Assembly: GCA_019114305.1 (NCBI GenBank) | Contig: DXFU01000027.1 | Location: 1 to 60,227, forward strand | Reading direction: 5' to 3' | DNA length: 60,227 nucleotides | Source: Candidatus Hungatella pullicola | Lineage (GTDB): Bacteria; Bacillota; Clostridia; Lachnospirales; Lachnospiraceae | Shown: one piece after another, positions 34,944-44,143 of the stretch | How positions within the stretch are numbered: the first letter of the stretch is position 1 | How the letters are laid out: every line of letters starts with the position of its first letter | The notes under the pieces: generated by a model | Seen by the model: only the letters and a program-made list of their open reading frames with translations | Told to the model about the DNA's origin: nothing | The model's database searches: none | Made by a program: the position numbers and the translations under genes

Positions 34944-36083
34944 ATGATTATACAAAGCAGACGGGTATGGATTGCCGGCCAGTTTATTGCAGCCCAGCTG
35001 GAGATTGAGGAGGAGAAGATTGTGTCCATTCATCCTTATGGGGAGAAGACGGCAGATCAGGACTATGAAGATAAAAGGATTGTGCCTGGTTTTATAGATG
35101 TTCATACTCATGGAGCCTATGGATTTGATACCAATGACGGAGAGCCGGAAGGTTTAAGAAACTGGATGAAGCGGATTCCCGAAGAAGGGGTTACCTCCAT
35201 TCTTCCCACTACAGTTACCCAGATGCCGGATGTGCTTACAAAGGCAGTGGCCAATGTAGCTGCTGTGGTGGAAGAAGGATATGAGGGAGCGGAGATTCTT
35301 GGAATTCATTTTGAAGGGCCGTATCTGGATATGGAATACAAGGGAGCTCAGCCGCCAGAGGCAATTGCTGCGGCAACGGTGGAGCAGTTTAAGGAGTACC
35401 AGGAGGCTGCAAAAGGACTGATTAAGTATATTACGTTAGCGCCTGAACATGATAAGGATTTCGCTCTGACAAAGTATTGTAAGGAGATTGGAGTGGTGGT
35501 CAGCATGGGGCATTCTGCAGCTACCTACGAGCAGGCTGTTATGGGAATTGCCAACGGAGCCACATCCATGACTCATGTGTATAACGGAATGACTGGTTAT
35601 CATCACAGAAAGCCAGGTCTTGTAGGCACTGCTTTTCGTGTGAGAGATATTTACGGAGAGATTATCTGTGATGGCTGCCACAGCCATTTGGCGGCTTTGA
35701 ATAATTATTTTACAGCCAAGGGAAGAGATTATGTAATTATGATATCCGATTCTTTGAGGGCAAAGCATTGCCCGCCTGGAGGAAATTATCAGCTTGGAGG
35801 ACATGATATTGAGATCAGTGACAGCGGTCTGGCTTACCTGAAGGGAACCACTACCATTGCCGGAAGCACTCTTTTCATGAACAGGGGGCTTAGAATCCTT
35901 GTGGAGGAAGCTATGATTCCATTTGACCAGGCCCTTAATTCCTGTACCATCAATCCAGCCAGATGTTTGGGAGTGGATGACAGGAAAGGCAAGCTGGTTG
36001 CCGGTTATGACGCGGATATTGTTGTTCTTGAGGACGATTATCAGGTGGCACAGACCTACTGCAGAGGAAGAGCAATGCTGTAA
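34944..36083 (+). CDS. nagA: N-acetylglucosamine-6-phosphate deacetylase
   Basis: Removes acetate from GlcNAc-6-phosphate, feeding amino-sugar catabolism or wall recycling. The 379 aa amidohydrolase shows DVHTHGAYG, HFEGPYLD, MGHSAATYEQA, THVYNGMTGYHHRKPG and ISDSLRA, covering the metal and substrate contacts. GTGAGGATAA precedes ATG 34944. No nagB is adjacent, so it is a stand-alone gene here. Confidence 0.96.
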   Translation: MIIQSRRVWIAGQFIAAQLEIEEEKIVSIHPYGEKTADQDYEDKRIVPGFIDVHTHGAYGFDTNDGEPEGLRNWMKRIPEEGVTSILPTTVTQMPDVLTKAVANVAAVVEEGYEGAEILGIHFEGPYLDMEYKGAQPPEAIAAATVEQFKEYQEAAKGLIKYITLAPEHDKDFALTKYCKEIGVVVSMGHSAATYEQAVMGIANGATSMTHVYNGMTGYHHRKPGLVGTAFRVRDIYGEIICDGCHSHLAALNNYFTAKGRDYVIMISDSLRAKHCPPGGNYQLGGHDIEISDSGLAYLKGTTTIAGSTLFMNRGLRILVEEAMIPFDQALNSCTINPARCLGVDDRKGKLVAGYDADIVVLEDDYQVAQTYCRGRAML

Positions 36084-36513
36084 CCGGCTGCCCCAATTTT
36101 CCATAATTTTTGAAAAATATCCTGTAGTTTTTAAGAAATTTTAGAAATGGTTTATGCCCATGTCAAAATTTGGTCACAAATAAGCAGTATGATAATACCA
36201 TCAAACCCAGAGAGGTTTTCTATATAGATAAAATAAATGAAGCCAGAGTCAGGGGATTTCGCGCGCTGCTTTTGACCGGCTTCGCCAAAAAACAATGGGA
36301 AGTATAATCATAGATGAAAAGGAATACGCCAAATTCTTGAAAAAGAAGGAAACGTATTCTTTTTTTGCGGGATTGTTTACAAATTTAGAGATACCTATAG
36401 ACAGAACAGGAGCTAATATGGTAAATTGGTGGGTATGCTGTTTATAATCAGTTTGTAAATATTTAGGGAAACCATTGCCTGGCAATGTGATGCTGGGATA
36501 TAGGAGGAAATTT
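36084..36513. other. Intergenic stretch with one terminator-like hairpin
   Basis: No gene visible in 430 bases. GAATACG (36322-36328) and CGTATTC (36353-36359) followed by T7 form a terminator-like hairpin. A TATGATAAT sequence near 36188 could be a -10 box upstream of it. Together these could be a transcribed leader with an attenuator before the SEC-C gene, but no known riboswitch is recognisable. Confidence 0.4.
36322..36366 (+). terminator. Terminator-like hairpin upstream of the SEC-C gene
   Basis: A perfect 7-base stem extended by A/T pairs, followed by seven T. It is 148 bases upstream of the gene and 239 bases past nagA, so it could end nagA transcripts or act as an attenuator. Confidence 0.5.
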
Positions 36514-38172
36514 ATGGGAGCATATCAATTGAAAATAGGCATTAAAGGGAGTAAGCCTCCCATCTGGAGAAGAGTGACTGTTCCGGAGCAGATTACTTTT
36601 GAACAGCTTCACAGAATTATCCAAATCGTTTTTCAGTGGTCCGATTCCCATCTCTATCAGTTCTTATTTCGTTCCCAGAAGCTGGTAGTGGCGGATCCAA
36701 AGGTTGGGGACGGGGGTAGAGCTAACTTCCAGGTAATTAAGGCCTCAGAACAGATAAAGAGCTGGGTTGGTGAGGGAAGTAAGTTTGCGTATACCTATGA
36801 TTTTGGCCATAACTGGGAACATGTGATTGAGGTTGAAAAAATCCTTGAAGACTACGACAAAGCATGTGCTCAGGTAGTAAAATTTAAAGGAGATTCCATT
36901 CCAGAAGGCTGTAAAGGTCTGGCTGCTTATTATGATATGCTGGCTGCGCTGGAGGATGAGAATCTTCAGAAAGCGTTTGAGGAAGGAAACGGTGTTGATT
37001 TCCAGGACTGGGTGGAAAGTCTGGAAATGAAGGCTTACAGTCTGGATGAGATCAATGAAAGGCTGGAGCAGGAGACGGTTGGAAAAAACAAAGGGGGAAA
37101 CCTTACTGTAAAGGGACTTCTGCTGGAATATGAACGGGAAGATATGCTTAAGATTGCTGCCCTTCATGGTCTGGAAGGATTTGAGAAACTTGGGGATGAA
37201 GAACTGGCGGAAAAAATAGGGAATCGTATGCTGGATCCCGACTATATGCGCCGGTATTTTCTGTGCTTGTCAGACAGAGAGCTGGAAGCCTTTCAGACAG
37301 CTTTGGAGCGGACTTTGACAGAGAACGGGGAAACGGTATTTCTGACAGAGTATCTGTACCAGGGCGCTTATATGGCTGAAGAAGAAAATGGAGACTATTT
37401 CGTGGCGGAGGATGCCGGGGAGGTATTCCGTCAGATTAATACAGAGGGATTCCGCCGGGAGCAGAAGAGAATCGGCTGTATTGGTGAGTACCTGCGGGCT
37501 GCAGGCGCTTTATACGGCGCATTTCCTGTGTCTCTGGTAATAGAAATTTTTAACCGCTATGAAGCAGAAAAGCTGACCTTAAAGGAACTTCTTGAGGTAT
37601 ACGGAAAGATAAAGCCTTTCCGATGCAATATGGAGTACAGAAACGGCCTTTTGGCTGACATGGAAGCCATTGGTCATTATATGAGAGATCACGAGGATTG
37701 TCTGGAGGCTTTTGTCGGAAAGCAGAAGCAGGTAACTTATTACCTTCCTGCCAGAGAAGAAATTCAGGCTATGGCTTCTCAGGATGGCCTTTTGATGAAC
37801 CGTGATATGGAGCGGATGAAAGACTTTTTAGAACATACCATGAAAGTCAATGAAAGATTTCTCTTCCCTGTGCTGAAGGGAATCCAGGAAACTCTCAGCT
37901 TTGGCGGAAATCTGGAGAATGTGGTAGACCTGCTGGAGATGGATCATATTGTATTTGAAAATGACCGTCAGGTAGAAGAATTTACCAGAATCATTACAGA
38001 CGTGTGGAATCATACCAGAATGGCTGTTAACAGAGGCCATCAGCCATGTGAGATGGTAGGAAAAGAGGAAACGTCTTCTACCATAAAGAGAGAGGCTGCC
38101 AAGGTATACCCCAATGATCCGTGTCCCTGCGGAAGCGGAAAGAAGTTTAAGAAATGCTGCGGGAAGAAATAG
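36514..38172 (+). CDS. pRiA4b ORF-3-like and SEC-C domain protein
   Basis: A 552 aa protein. The N-terminus (about 5-175) is a pRiA4b ORF-3-like domain (KPPIWRRVTVPEQITFEQLHRIIQ, YDFGHNWEHVIEVE). A long helical middle follows, and the C-terminus is a SEC-C zinc motif (NDPCPCGSGKKFKKCC). The SEC-C motif also occurs at the end of SecA and binds zinc. The family is common in Firmicutes, and its function is not known. ATG 36514 follows AGGAGG. Confidence 0.85.
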   Translation: MGAYQLKIGIKGSKPPIWRRVTVPEQITFEQLHRIIQIVFQWSDSHLYQFLFRSQKLVVADPKVGDGGRANFQVIKASEQIKSWVGEGSKFAYTYDFGHNWEHVIEVEKILEDYDKACAQVVKFKGDSIPEGCKGLAAYYDMLAALEDENLQKAFEEGNGVDFQDWVESLEMKAYSLDEINERLEQETVGKNKGGNLTVKGLLLEYEREDMLKIAALHGLEGFEKLGDEELAEKIGNRMLDPDYMRRYFLCLSDRELEAFQTALERTLTENGETVFLTEYLYQGAYMAEEENGDYFVAEDAGEVFRQINTEGFRREQKRIGCIGEYLRAAGALYGAFPVSLVIEIFNRYEAEKLTLKELLEVYGKIKPFRCNMEYRNGLLADMEAIGHYMRDHEDCLEAFVGKQKQVTYYLPAREEIQAMASQDGLLMNRDMERMKDFLEHTMKVNERFLFPVLKGIQETLSFGGNLENVVDLLEMDHIVFENDRQVEEFTRIITDVWNHTRMAVNRGHQPCEMVGKEETSSTIKREAAKVYPNDPCPCGSGKKFKKCCGKK

Positions 38173-38199
38173 ACGGAAGATCTGTAACATCATAAAAAA

Positions 38200-38260
38200 G
38201 GAGCGCTGCTTTTTGCTCTGAAATTCCTGAAATTTCAGAACAGATGCAGCGCTCCTTTTT
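38200..38260. terminator. Bidirectional terminator
   Basis: GGAGCGCTGC (38200-38209) and GCAGCGCTCC (38246-38255) are perfect arms flanked by A-run and T-run. An inner hairpin (GAAATT/AATTTC) lies in the loop. It serves the converging SEC-C and dehydrogenase genes. Confidence 0.9.
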
Positions 38261-38293
38261 AAAAATTGTCTTTAGCCGTATTTCTCAGGTGCA

Positions 38294-39331
38294 TTATTCC
38301 AGATACATATGCATGGGCCATGTGAGATATTCTACATCTTCCAGTTTCTCCGCGGTGATGTAGCCTGCAGGAGCATTCAAAATAGTAGGAATACGGTTTA
38401 CCAAAGTGGCGCAGGTGTGTTCCGGAGTTGCCGGTTTCACAACATGGAATTCCGTATCCGGTTCACCGATGATTTTCCAGTCGCACATATCACCGTCATC
38501 GGGACCATATACCTTTCCGATACACTGGGTTTCGATAAGGATTCCCTGGTAGGTTTCTGTTGTAACAACAGCGCTCATACCAATACAATTGCCCTTTTTA
38601 ATGGTTTCTCCTGTTGTCTCGCACCACAAATCTGTATCATAAAAATAGGGTACACATCTTTGTGTAATGGATTTAATGGTAAGTCCCAGCTTGTTGGCCA
38701 AAGCTTCGTTGGAATTCCAGACATAGGCCGGTTCAAGCGTTTCCGGATGGGCAATCTGCTCTTCAAATTCCTCAGGCGTAAGGCCGACTCCGTGAGCCTT
38801 GGCCAGAGCCAGTCCGTAGTCCTCTACATTATAGCTGACAGCGCCTTCAATTTTCTTAATATTGTGTACGCCGCCGGCGACAGCTCCGATCATATTGACC
38901 CAGTAAATATCCTGCATGCCGGTTCCGGTGATGGTACAGCCGTTTTCCTTTGCCATCTTGTCCAGACGATTGGTAATGGCAGAAGCGGTAGTCCAGGGAT
39001 AAATGGCTTCCTCGCAGGTGGTTACTACATTGATGCCTCTGGAAAGGCAGCGCTCAAAGTGAGGAAGTACGTCAGCCATGAAACTGAACAGGGTGACAAC
39101 AGCAATATCAGCATCACATTCATCCAGAACCGCATCGGCATCGGATCGGATGGAAACGCCCAGCTTCATGCCAAGACCGGCATAGTCGCCTACATCCATT
39201 CCAACAATGTCAGGATTTGTGTCAATAGCGCCTACAATTTCCGCGCCTTTTTCATACAGATAACGAAGAATATACTTGCTCATCTTACCGCAGCCGTACT
39301 GCACAACACGAATTTTTTCAAGGTTGACCAT
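38294..39331 (-). CDS. DapB-fold amino acid dehydrogenase (2,4-diaminopentanoate dehydrogenase-like)
   Basis: A 345 aa NAD(P)-dependent dehydrogenase with an N-terminal Rossmann fold ([17 protein letters not shown]) and [10 protein letters not shown], as in DapB-related enzymes such as Ord of ornithine fermentation. The middle motif [15 protein letters not shown] and the C-terminal domain also match that family. No other ornithine-pathway genes are present, so the true substrate is open. ATG 39331 follows GGAAGG. A MerR-type promoter is directly upstream, implying control by the neighbouring MerR regulator. Confidence 0.8.
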   Translation of the reverse strand: MVNLEKIRVVQYGCGKMSKYILRYLYEKGAEIVGAIDTNPDIVGMDVGDYAGLGMKLGVSIRSDADAVLDECDADIAVVTLFSFMADVLPHFERCLSRGINVVTTCEEAIYPWTTASAITNRLDKMAKENGCTITGTGMQDIYWVNMIGAVAGGVHNIKKIEGAVSYNVEDYGLALAKAHGVGLTPEEFEEQIAHPETLEPAYVWNSNEALANKLGLTIKSITQRCVPYFYDTDLWCETTGETIKKGNCIGMSAVVTTETYQGILIETQCIGKVYGPDDGDMCDWKIIGEPDTEFHVVKPATPEHTCATLVNRIPTILNAPAGYITAEKLEDVEYLTWPMHMYLE

Positions 39332-39384
39332 AAAACTTACCTTCCTTTCTTAGCATGAATGAATTCCTGCTTTTGTATGATCTT

Positions 39385-39415
39385 ATTATAAAGGCTGCAG
39401 TAAGTATAAGGTCAA
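39385..39415 (-). promoter_or_regulatory. MerR-type promoter with 19-bp spacer
   Basis: On the minus strand TTGACC (39415-39410) and a perfect TATAAT (39390-39385) are 19 bases apart, two more than normal. Such over-long spacers are typical of promoters that MerR proteins untwist. It lies between the MerR gene and the dehydrogenase gene, about 55 bases before the latter's start. Confidence 0.75.
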
Positions 39416-39427
39416 TGATTTTTTGTC

Positions 39428-40258
39428 CTATCGGAATCTTACCGGGACCTGGAGTCTTAAGTAAAATCTGCGGGAATCTGATTTGGCTAAAGGGATATCA
39501 GCAATGGATTCACATAAATAATCTCCACAGACTTCATAGCCGATGGATCGAATAAATTCCAAAAGACGGGAAATGTAGGATTTTTCCTTATAGAAGTCGT
39601 CACAGTAAATACAGGCGTAGTTTCCTGCAGGAATGGTTGTGGTAAGATGTTCCGGTACAAACTCCCGGTCCACAAATACAAACAGCTTGGTGGAGTAAAA
39701 GTAGGAGGACAGGAAATTCTCTTTGCTTAAGATAGTACCTGCGTTGCAGAAATAAATCTGAGGCAGACGGTCTTTTACCAGATTGTCCTGGAGATTGCGG
39801 AGAGCATTTTCATAATGTTCCGCATCATAGTCATAGAAGTTTACGCCTGTATCTGCAACGTACATCAGCCGCTGTCCTATATATTCCATTTGGACAGTGC
39901 CGTCAGGCGGAGAGGCGCGGTAGCGGGAAAAGCTTTCTATGGTTCGCTCCAGAGCCCGGCGCTGACATTTTAAAAGACGGATTTCTTCTTCAGTCTGGCG
40001 CTGTTTTTCCCTTAAGGCGGATTCAATTAAGGTAAGATCCTGCTGTTCCAGCTGGTGCCTGATTTCTTTTAAAGAGATGCCAAGACTTTTCATATATTGA
40101 ATGATGTCCAGCACTGCGCTTTGCTTGATGTCATAGTAACGGTATCCGTTTTCTCCCCGCGTGCTTGGGGAAAAAAGACCGATTTTGTCATATAAGCGCA
40201 GGGTCTGTTCAGACACGTGATTCAGCTTTGCCATTTGACCAATTGTAAGCCGCTGCAT
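39428..40258 (-). CDS. MerR-family regulator with GyrI-like effector domain
   Basis: A 276 aa regulator. N-terminal winged helix (LTIGQMAKLNHVSEQTLRLYDKIGLF, YRYYDIKQ), a coiled-coil dimer helix (about 75-120), and a C-terminal domain of about 150 residues like GyrI/BmrR effector-binding domains (IPAGNYACIYCDDFYKE). BmrR-like proteins sense hydrophobic or cationic small molecules. Its probable target is the dehydrogenase gene just downstream. Confidence 0.9.
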   Translation of the reverse strand: MQRLTIGQMAKLNHVSEQTLRLYDKIGLFSPSTRGENGYRYYDIKQSAVLDIIQYMKSLGISLKEIRHQLEQQDLTLIESALREKQRQTEEEIRLLKCQRRALERTIESFSRYRASPPDGTVQMEYIGQRLMYVADTGVNFYDYDAEHYENALRNLQDNLVKDRLPQIYFCNAGTILSKENFLSSYFYSTKLFVFVDREFVPEHLTTTIPAGNYACIYCDDFYKEKSYISRLLEFIRSIGYEVCGDYLCESIADIPLAKSDSRRFYLRLQVPVRFR

Positions 40259-40685
40259 ATTGGATTCACTTCCTTTATAACTTTATACTAGTGACAAGGT
40301 TTGTAAATGGCTGGACAGAAAGGAATCATTCTGTCCAGCCGCTGAATCTGCTGCTTGTCTGTAGGTGCTTCTTCTGTTATCTCCCACTCCGCAAATTTAA
40401 ATATACAGGAGTGCATTTGCGGTGATTTCACAGGCAAAGCATTCACAAATATGTTAATAATACACCTGCTATTCGGGGCGCCTTGTTTTCTTGGTATCAA
40501 AATAGTATCACAGGAACGGAGGAAAAGCAACCTTTTCAATTCCCATACGGTCCCTTATATTCTTGCTAGCTTCTTGATAGGTAGAATAATATTACTTTGC
40601 TTTTTTTCATGACGGCGCCAACAAAAAAGCGATATGCCCGCATCTTATTCTATGATACAATGTTATGAGAGGAAGGGGATACCCC
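40259..40685. other. Intergenic stretch, composition boundary
   Basis: No gene that I can support. An 83-codon minus-strand frame at 40288-40539 lacks a ribosome site and a recognisable fold. This is where the AT-leaning chromosome gives way to the more GC-rich sigma-factor/SLH patch. Confidence 0.4.
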
Positions 40686-41444
40686 ATGCAAAGCAATGAT
40701 ATAAAAAAGATTTTGGAACTTGTGAAAGAGAAAGCCCCATGTGGATTTGATCTGCTGTATCAACATTATTTCCGCTTTCTGTTCAGCATCGCTTATTCTG
40801 TGCTGAACAGCGAGGAGGACAGTTATGATGTAATCCAGTCGGTTATGCTGCGTCTTTATCAGTTGGATCAGAACTTGTTTCCCAGCGATCATGAACTCAG
40901 TTGGCTTAGGACGGTTGCAAAAAACGAGGCGCTGATGCACCTCAGGAGGGAGAAGTCAACGGTACCTTTGGAAGAAACAGCAGATTTTCCGGTATTGGAT
41001 CAGAGAATCGAAGATTTTGTGGATATGGACGCTTTCCATAGATTAACTGCACCATTGAATGAGCGGCAAAAGAAAGTAGTCAGTATGAAGATTTTGGGAG
41101 ATATGACCCACAAAGAGATTGCACAGATGCTGTCCGTCCCTATCGGAACCGTCCAATGGATTTACGCTACATCTATCAAGAAATTGCGCCGTTCACTCAC
41201 GGCACTCACTTCCCTGGTACTTATTTCTGGCGGGGGTTTGGGGTATCAGCTGGTGCAGTATCTCCCAGCGCCATCCGAAGTACCGGGCGATGTAGGGATC
41301 AGCAGCATCCCAACCGTGGAGCCTGCGATTTCTCCCTGGCTGATCCTGTTTTTGGTGTTGTTCCTGGCCGCTGTGGGGGCCTGTATGTTTTTTTTGAGAT
41401 TTTCTGACCGAATTCCAACAAAACGGTTGACATCCCGCATCTGA
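40686..41444 (+). CDS. ECF-type sigma factor with C-terminal membrane segment
   Basis: A 252 aa protein. Region 2 (about 20-85: FDLLYQHYFRFLFSIAYSVLNSEEDSYDVIQ.. region) and region 4 (about 115-165: LNERQKKVVSMKILGDMTHKEIAQMLSVPIGTVQ) are clear. Unlike common sigma factors it continues into a weakly hydrophobic stretch near 175-195 and a strong membrane helix near 218-240. So the sigma factor may be held at the membrane and act with or in place of an anti-sigma factor. It is followed after 42 bases by an SLH lipoprotein gene, its likely target or partner. ATG 40686 follows AGGAAGGGG. Confidence 0.85.
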   Translation: MQSNDIKKILELVKEKAPCGFDLLYQHYFRFLFSIAYSVLNSEEDSYDVIQSVMLRLYQLDQNLFPSDHELSWLRTVAKNEALMHLRREKSTVPLEETADFPVLDQRIEDFVDMDAFHRLTAPLNERQKKVVSMKILGDMTHKEIAQMLSVPIGTVQWIYATSIKKLRRSLTALTSLVLISGGGLGYQLVQYLPAPSEVPGDVGISSIPTVEPAISPWLILFLVLFLAAVGACMFFLRFSDRIPTKRLTSRI

Positions 41445-41486
41445 TAAGAGGAACCCCCAAAACTGCAGAAATTTAAAGGAGGATCT

Positions 41487-42641
41487 ATGATGAAAAGGTT
41501 TCCAACAGCGGGAATCGCAGCTCTCTTGACGCTCAGCATGATGACGGGCTGCACCTCAGCCGCAGCGGCGCACGATAGCCCAAACTGTGTGGAGTTCGAC
41601 TTTGAAAAGGACGATGCCGGTTTTATGCCGATCTATGCCGACTATCCATACAGCGAAGGCGTGGAGGAATTTTACGAGTTTCAGCATGAATACGGAAAAA
41701 TTCCTATTGATGAAGCGGGCAAAGGTATTTTTATTTCTGGCAACAACCACAGTGACGACCTGTTCATGGGATATGTGAAGGTCCTGGAGGGATTTGCGCC
41801 AGCGAGGATCTACCACTTCACAGTATCGTTCAAATTGGCTACCGATGTAGAGGGAGGCCTGGTCGGCGTGGGCGGCTCTCCCGGCGAAGGGGTCACGGTC
41901 AAATGCGGCGTCACACAGACCGCGCCGGCGGCCTTGCCAGTGGAGAATGGAGGCATCACTTATTACCGCTTGAATATTGATGCTGGCAGGCAGAGCAACG
42001 GCGGTAAGGATATGGTTGTAGTGGGCGATATGGCCAAGACGGAAAACCTCCGCCCCGACGAATACGAGTTCAAAAAATTCACCGCCGAATTTGATACGGC
42101 GGCCAATATCCTGGGTGAGGTTTATCTGGTGATCGGCACAGACTCCGGTTTTGAGGCCACAACTTCCTACTATCTGGATGATATTTCCATTACCTGGGAG
42201 GAGGCCGCCCAGCAGCCTGTGGTGACCCGTGGACAGGCGGCACAGATGCTGTTCAACATCGCAGACCGGCCCAGCGCGGACCCGGCCTAATGTCCGTTTC
42301 GGGATGTAACTGCGGACAACCCCAACGTTGAGGCCATCACCTGGGCACAGGAAATGGGGTACTTGGGCGGTTATGGAAATGGTTTGTTCGGGCCGGAAGA
42401 CCATATGACAACAGAGCAGGCCATGGTGATGATCTACCACTTTTTCGGCAGTCCTGCGGCAGATCAGTCTGTGTTGAATCGCTATGAGGATGGAAACCAG
42501 GTTTCTGCCTGGGCAAAGGACGCTGTGGCATGGACGATTGCAAATCAGGTGTTCCAGCCCAACGGTGCCATCTCTCCACAGGAGCCAATCACCGTGGAAA
42601 AACTGGCCGCCTGCCTCGGCCAGATTGCGGTGGCCTGCTGA
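41487..42641 (+). pseudogene. SLH-domain lipoprotein gene interrupted by an in-frame stop
   Basis: The first 267 codons give a lipoprotein (lipobox SMMTGC) with a carbohydrate-binding-like beta domain (about 35-235) and the start of an SLH repeat (VTRGQAAQMLFNIADRPS). A TAA at 42288-42290 stops it. The same frame then continues to 42641 with textbook SLH sequence (FRDVTADNPNVEAITWAQEMG, TTEQAMVMIYHFFG). So a single ochre codon separates the lipoprotein from its S-layer-homology anchor. It could be a nonsense mutation, a sequencing error or a read-through codon. AAAGGAGG precedes ATG 41487. Codon use is more GC-rich than in the neighbours. Confidence 0.85.
42288..42290 (+). other. In-frame ochre codon inside the SLH lipoprotein gene
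   Basis: TAA followed by TGT CCG TTT CGG GAT, which continues the SLH repeat in the same frame with no gap. No insertion or frame change is involved. Confidence 0.9.
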
Positions 42642-42768
42642 CAGCAGCACCGTGAACATGAGAAGACATACATGCCTGAAGGAGATGGGTGCATGTCTCT
42701 TGACTTCTTTGAAGCATAACAGCGGATACGGCCGGCATGGGAAGGAGGCACGCCGGCCGCGCCTCTCC

Positions 42769-43104
42769 GCCGAAGACAGTGGCTTGTTTTTCGCAGTATG
42801 CTTGTCGGACCGGATTATTGGCTATATAGGCTTCCATATAGTGAATAAGTTGTACGATTTAGGATACTGCTTCCATTCATCCCATCGCGGAAAGGGGTAT
42901 GCTTATGAAAGTGTAAAGACGTTGATTGAGCACTTTGGGCAAGAACACCCTGGGGGAAAAATTTACGTGGGGACAGCCTTGGAAAACACCCCCTCCTGCT
43001 GCTTACTCAAAAGGCTGGGTTTTATCTGTATCTCAACTGTATCAATATCCTTTGATGGAGTGTTCTCCTTTCAGAGCGGCAATTTCATATTGGAGTGTAG
43101 ATAA
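42769..43104 (+). pseudogene. N-terminally truncated GNAT acetyltransferase
   Basis: From about 42769 the frame encodes the C-terminal two thirds of a GNAT acetyltransferase (LFFAVCLSDRIIGYIGFH, LGYCFHSSHRGKGYAYESVK, LLKRLGFICISTVSISF). The first about 55 residues found in the paralogue at 44144-44650 are missing and replaced by unrelated sequence. The two copies align throughout the rest. No sensible start codon or ribosome site is present at the break, so it is probably dead. Confidence 0.8.
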
Positions 43105-43119
43105 ATCTTTCGAAAAACA

Positions 43120-43152
43120 CCCGGACGATACCCTGATCGTCCGGGCGGTCTC
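43120..43152 (-). terminator. Terminator of the QueG-like gene
   Basis: CCCGGACGAT and ATCGTCCGGG are perfect 10-base arms with a 6-base loop. On the minus strand TGTTTTTC follows, immediately downstream of the gene's end at 43160. Confidence 0.8.
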
Positions 43153-43159
43153 GTACGTC

Positions 43160-43861
43160 CTATCCTTCCCGCAGATACTTACGGGTATAGGGGCACACAG
43201 AAAAACAAAGTCCACACAGATCTGTCTCAATACCGGTGGCCTCCTTCATGCGGAGTATCTGTGTCTCTTTGCACTTGTTTTTCTGCAGGAGTTCCTCCCG
43301 CCTGGTACCGACATGCCAGAGCGTCCCCGACAGTGCGCCGGCGGGACACTTCTGCACGCAGACCGAGCACCCTCCGCAGCGGCTCTCGTTGACGGGGCGG
43401 TCCACTGGCAGCGGCGCGTCGGTCAGCAGGCTGGAAATCCGGACCGCGCTCCCGTACCGCTTTGTCACCAGCAGACAGCTCTTGCCGATCCAGCCAAGCC
43501 CTGCTCGGGTGGCCACCGTCTTGTGGGGGAGGGCCGTGCACCAGTTTTCGTCCTTCTTCACCACTTTCGTGGTGTTTGCGCAGGCGTGAAACCCTTTTTT
43601 CCGCAGAAACTCCGCCCCACATGTCACAATCTCATCCAACCGGGCATTCAATGCGTGGTAGGCGTCATAATATTCCCGAGTAGGCGCAGTCTCCAGCTCC
43701 ATGACAATATGTTTGGGGATGGGCACGGCCACCGAGATGCCGATGGTCAATTCTCCGTCGACGACCCCATTCAGATCCCCGCCCCCCATCAACTTGGCTC
43801 CCTTTTCCGATAATAATTCAAATAAATCGCGTTTCCATTTTTCAGCATCCAATCGTCTCAC
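43160..43861 (-). CDS. QueG-like double [4Fe-4S] protein
   Basis: A 233 aa protein resembling epoxyqueuosine reductase: central ATRAGLGWIGKSCLLVTKRYGSAVRISSLLTD and a cysteine cluster CGGCSVCVQKCPAGAL plus CGLCFSVCPYT, giving two [4Fe-4S] sites. It lacks the HEAT-repeat C-terminus and full length of QueG (about 380 aa), so it belongs to the shorter relatives of unknown substrate. GC-rich like its neighbours. Followed by a good terminator. Confidence 0.85.
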   Translation of the reverse strand: MRRLDAEKWKRDLFELLSEKGAKLMGGGDLNGVVDGELTIGISVAVPIPKHIVMELETAPTREYYDAYHALNARLDEIVTCGAEFLRKKGFHACANTTKVVKKDENWCTALPHKTVATRAGLGWIGKSCLLVTKRYGSAVRISSLLTDAPLPVDRPVNESRCGGCSVCVQKCPAGALSGTLWHVGTRREELLQKNKCKETQILRMKEATGIETDLCGLCFSVCPYTRKYLREG

Positions 43862-43900
43862 TCCAATCTGCTGAGCGGTGCATAGATTTCACCTAAAGGA

Positions 43901-43931
43901 GGCTGGCAAGCACCAGGGGTGCTTGCCAGCC
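43901..43931. repeat. 13-bp perfect palindrome
   Basis: GGCTGGCAAGCAC (43901-43913) and GTGCTTGCCAGCC (43919-43931) around a 5-base loop. No T-run on either side, so it is a weak terminator at best. It lies between the two minus-strand genes, close to the larger inverted repeat at 43946-44026. Confidence 0.6.
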
Positions 43932-43945
43932 TTGATAACCGCAGA

Positions 43946-44026
43946 GCAAGGCCGGACGGGGCCGGTCAATGGCGGCGCACTAGTGCAACCTTCATCTCGA
44001 CCATTGACGGTCCTGGCCGATCTTGC
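43946..44026. repeat. Long imperfect inverted repeat
   Basis: The left arm (43946-43972, GCAAGGCCGGACGG.. to GTCAATGG) and right arm (44001-44026, CCATTGAC.. to GATCTTGC) match over about 26 bases with a few mismatches. The 28-base centre contains the palindrome GCACTAGTGC. It resembles the ends of a miniature mobile element or a structured RNA, and no gene is inside. Confidence 0.55.
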
Positions 44027-44143
44027 TACTTCCACGATCAATGAATATAAAGTTTCAGATAAGTCGGCGTTCCCGTCAGTTTTTTCATTTTTTTGTCAAT
44101 AGGAAAAATGACATCTGTTTTTAAGTATCAATCCGTGTCATTC

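Noticed and set aside
38309-39358. 349-codon plus-strand frame opposite the dehydrogenase
   Set aside because: Antisense shadow; the minus-strand protein has a Rossmann motif, ribosome site and promoter.
40288-40539. 83-codon minus-strand frame between the MerR and sigma genes
   Set aside because: No ribosome site, no recognisable fold and no neighbour support.
42926-43813. 295-codon plus-strand frame over the QueG-like gene
   Set aside because: It is the shadow of the GC-rich minus-strand Fe-S protein gene, which has clear cysteine motifs and a ribosome site.
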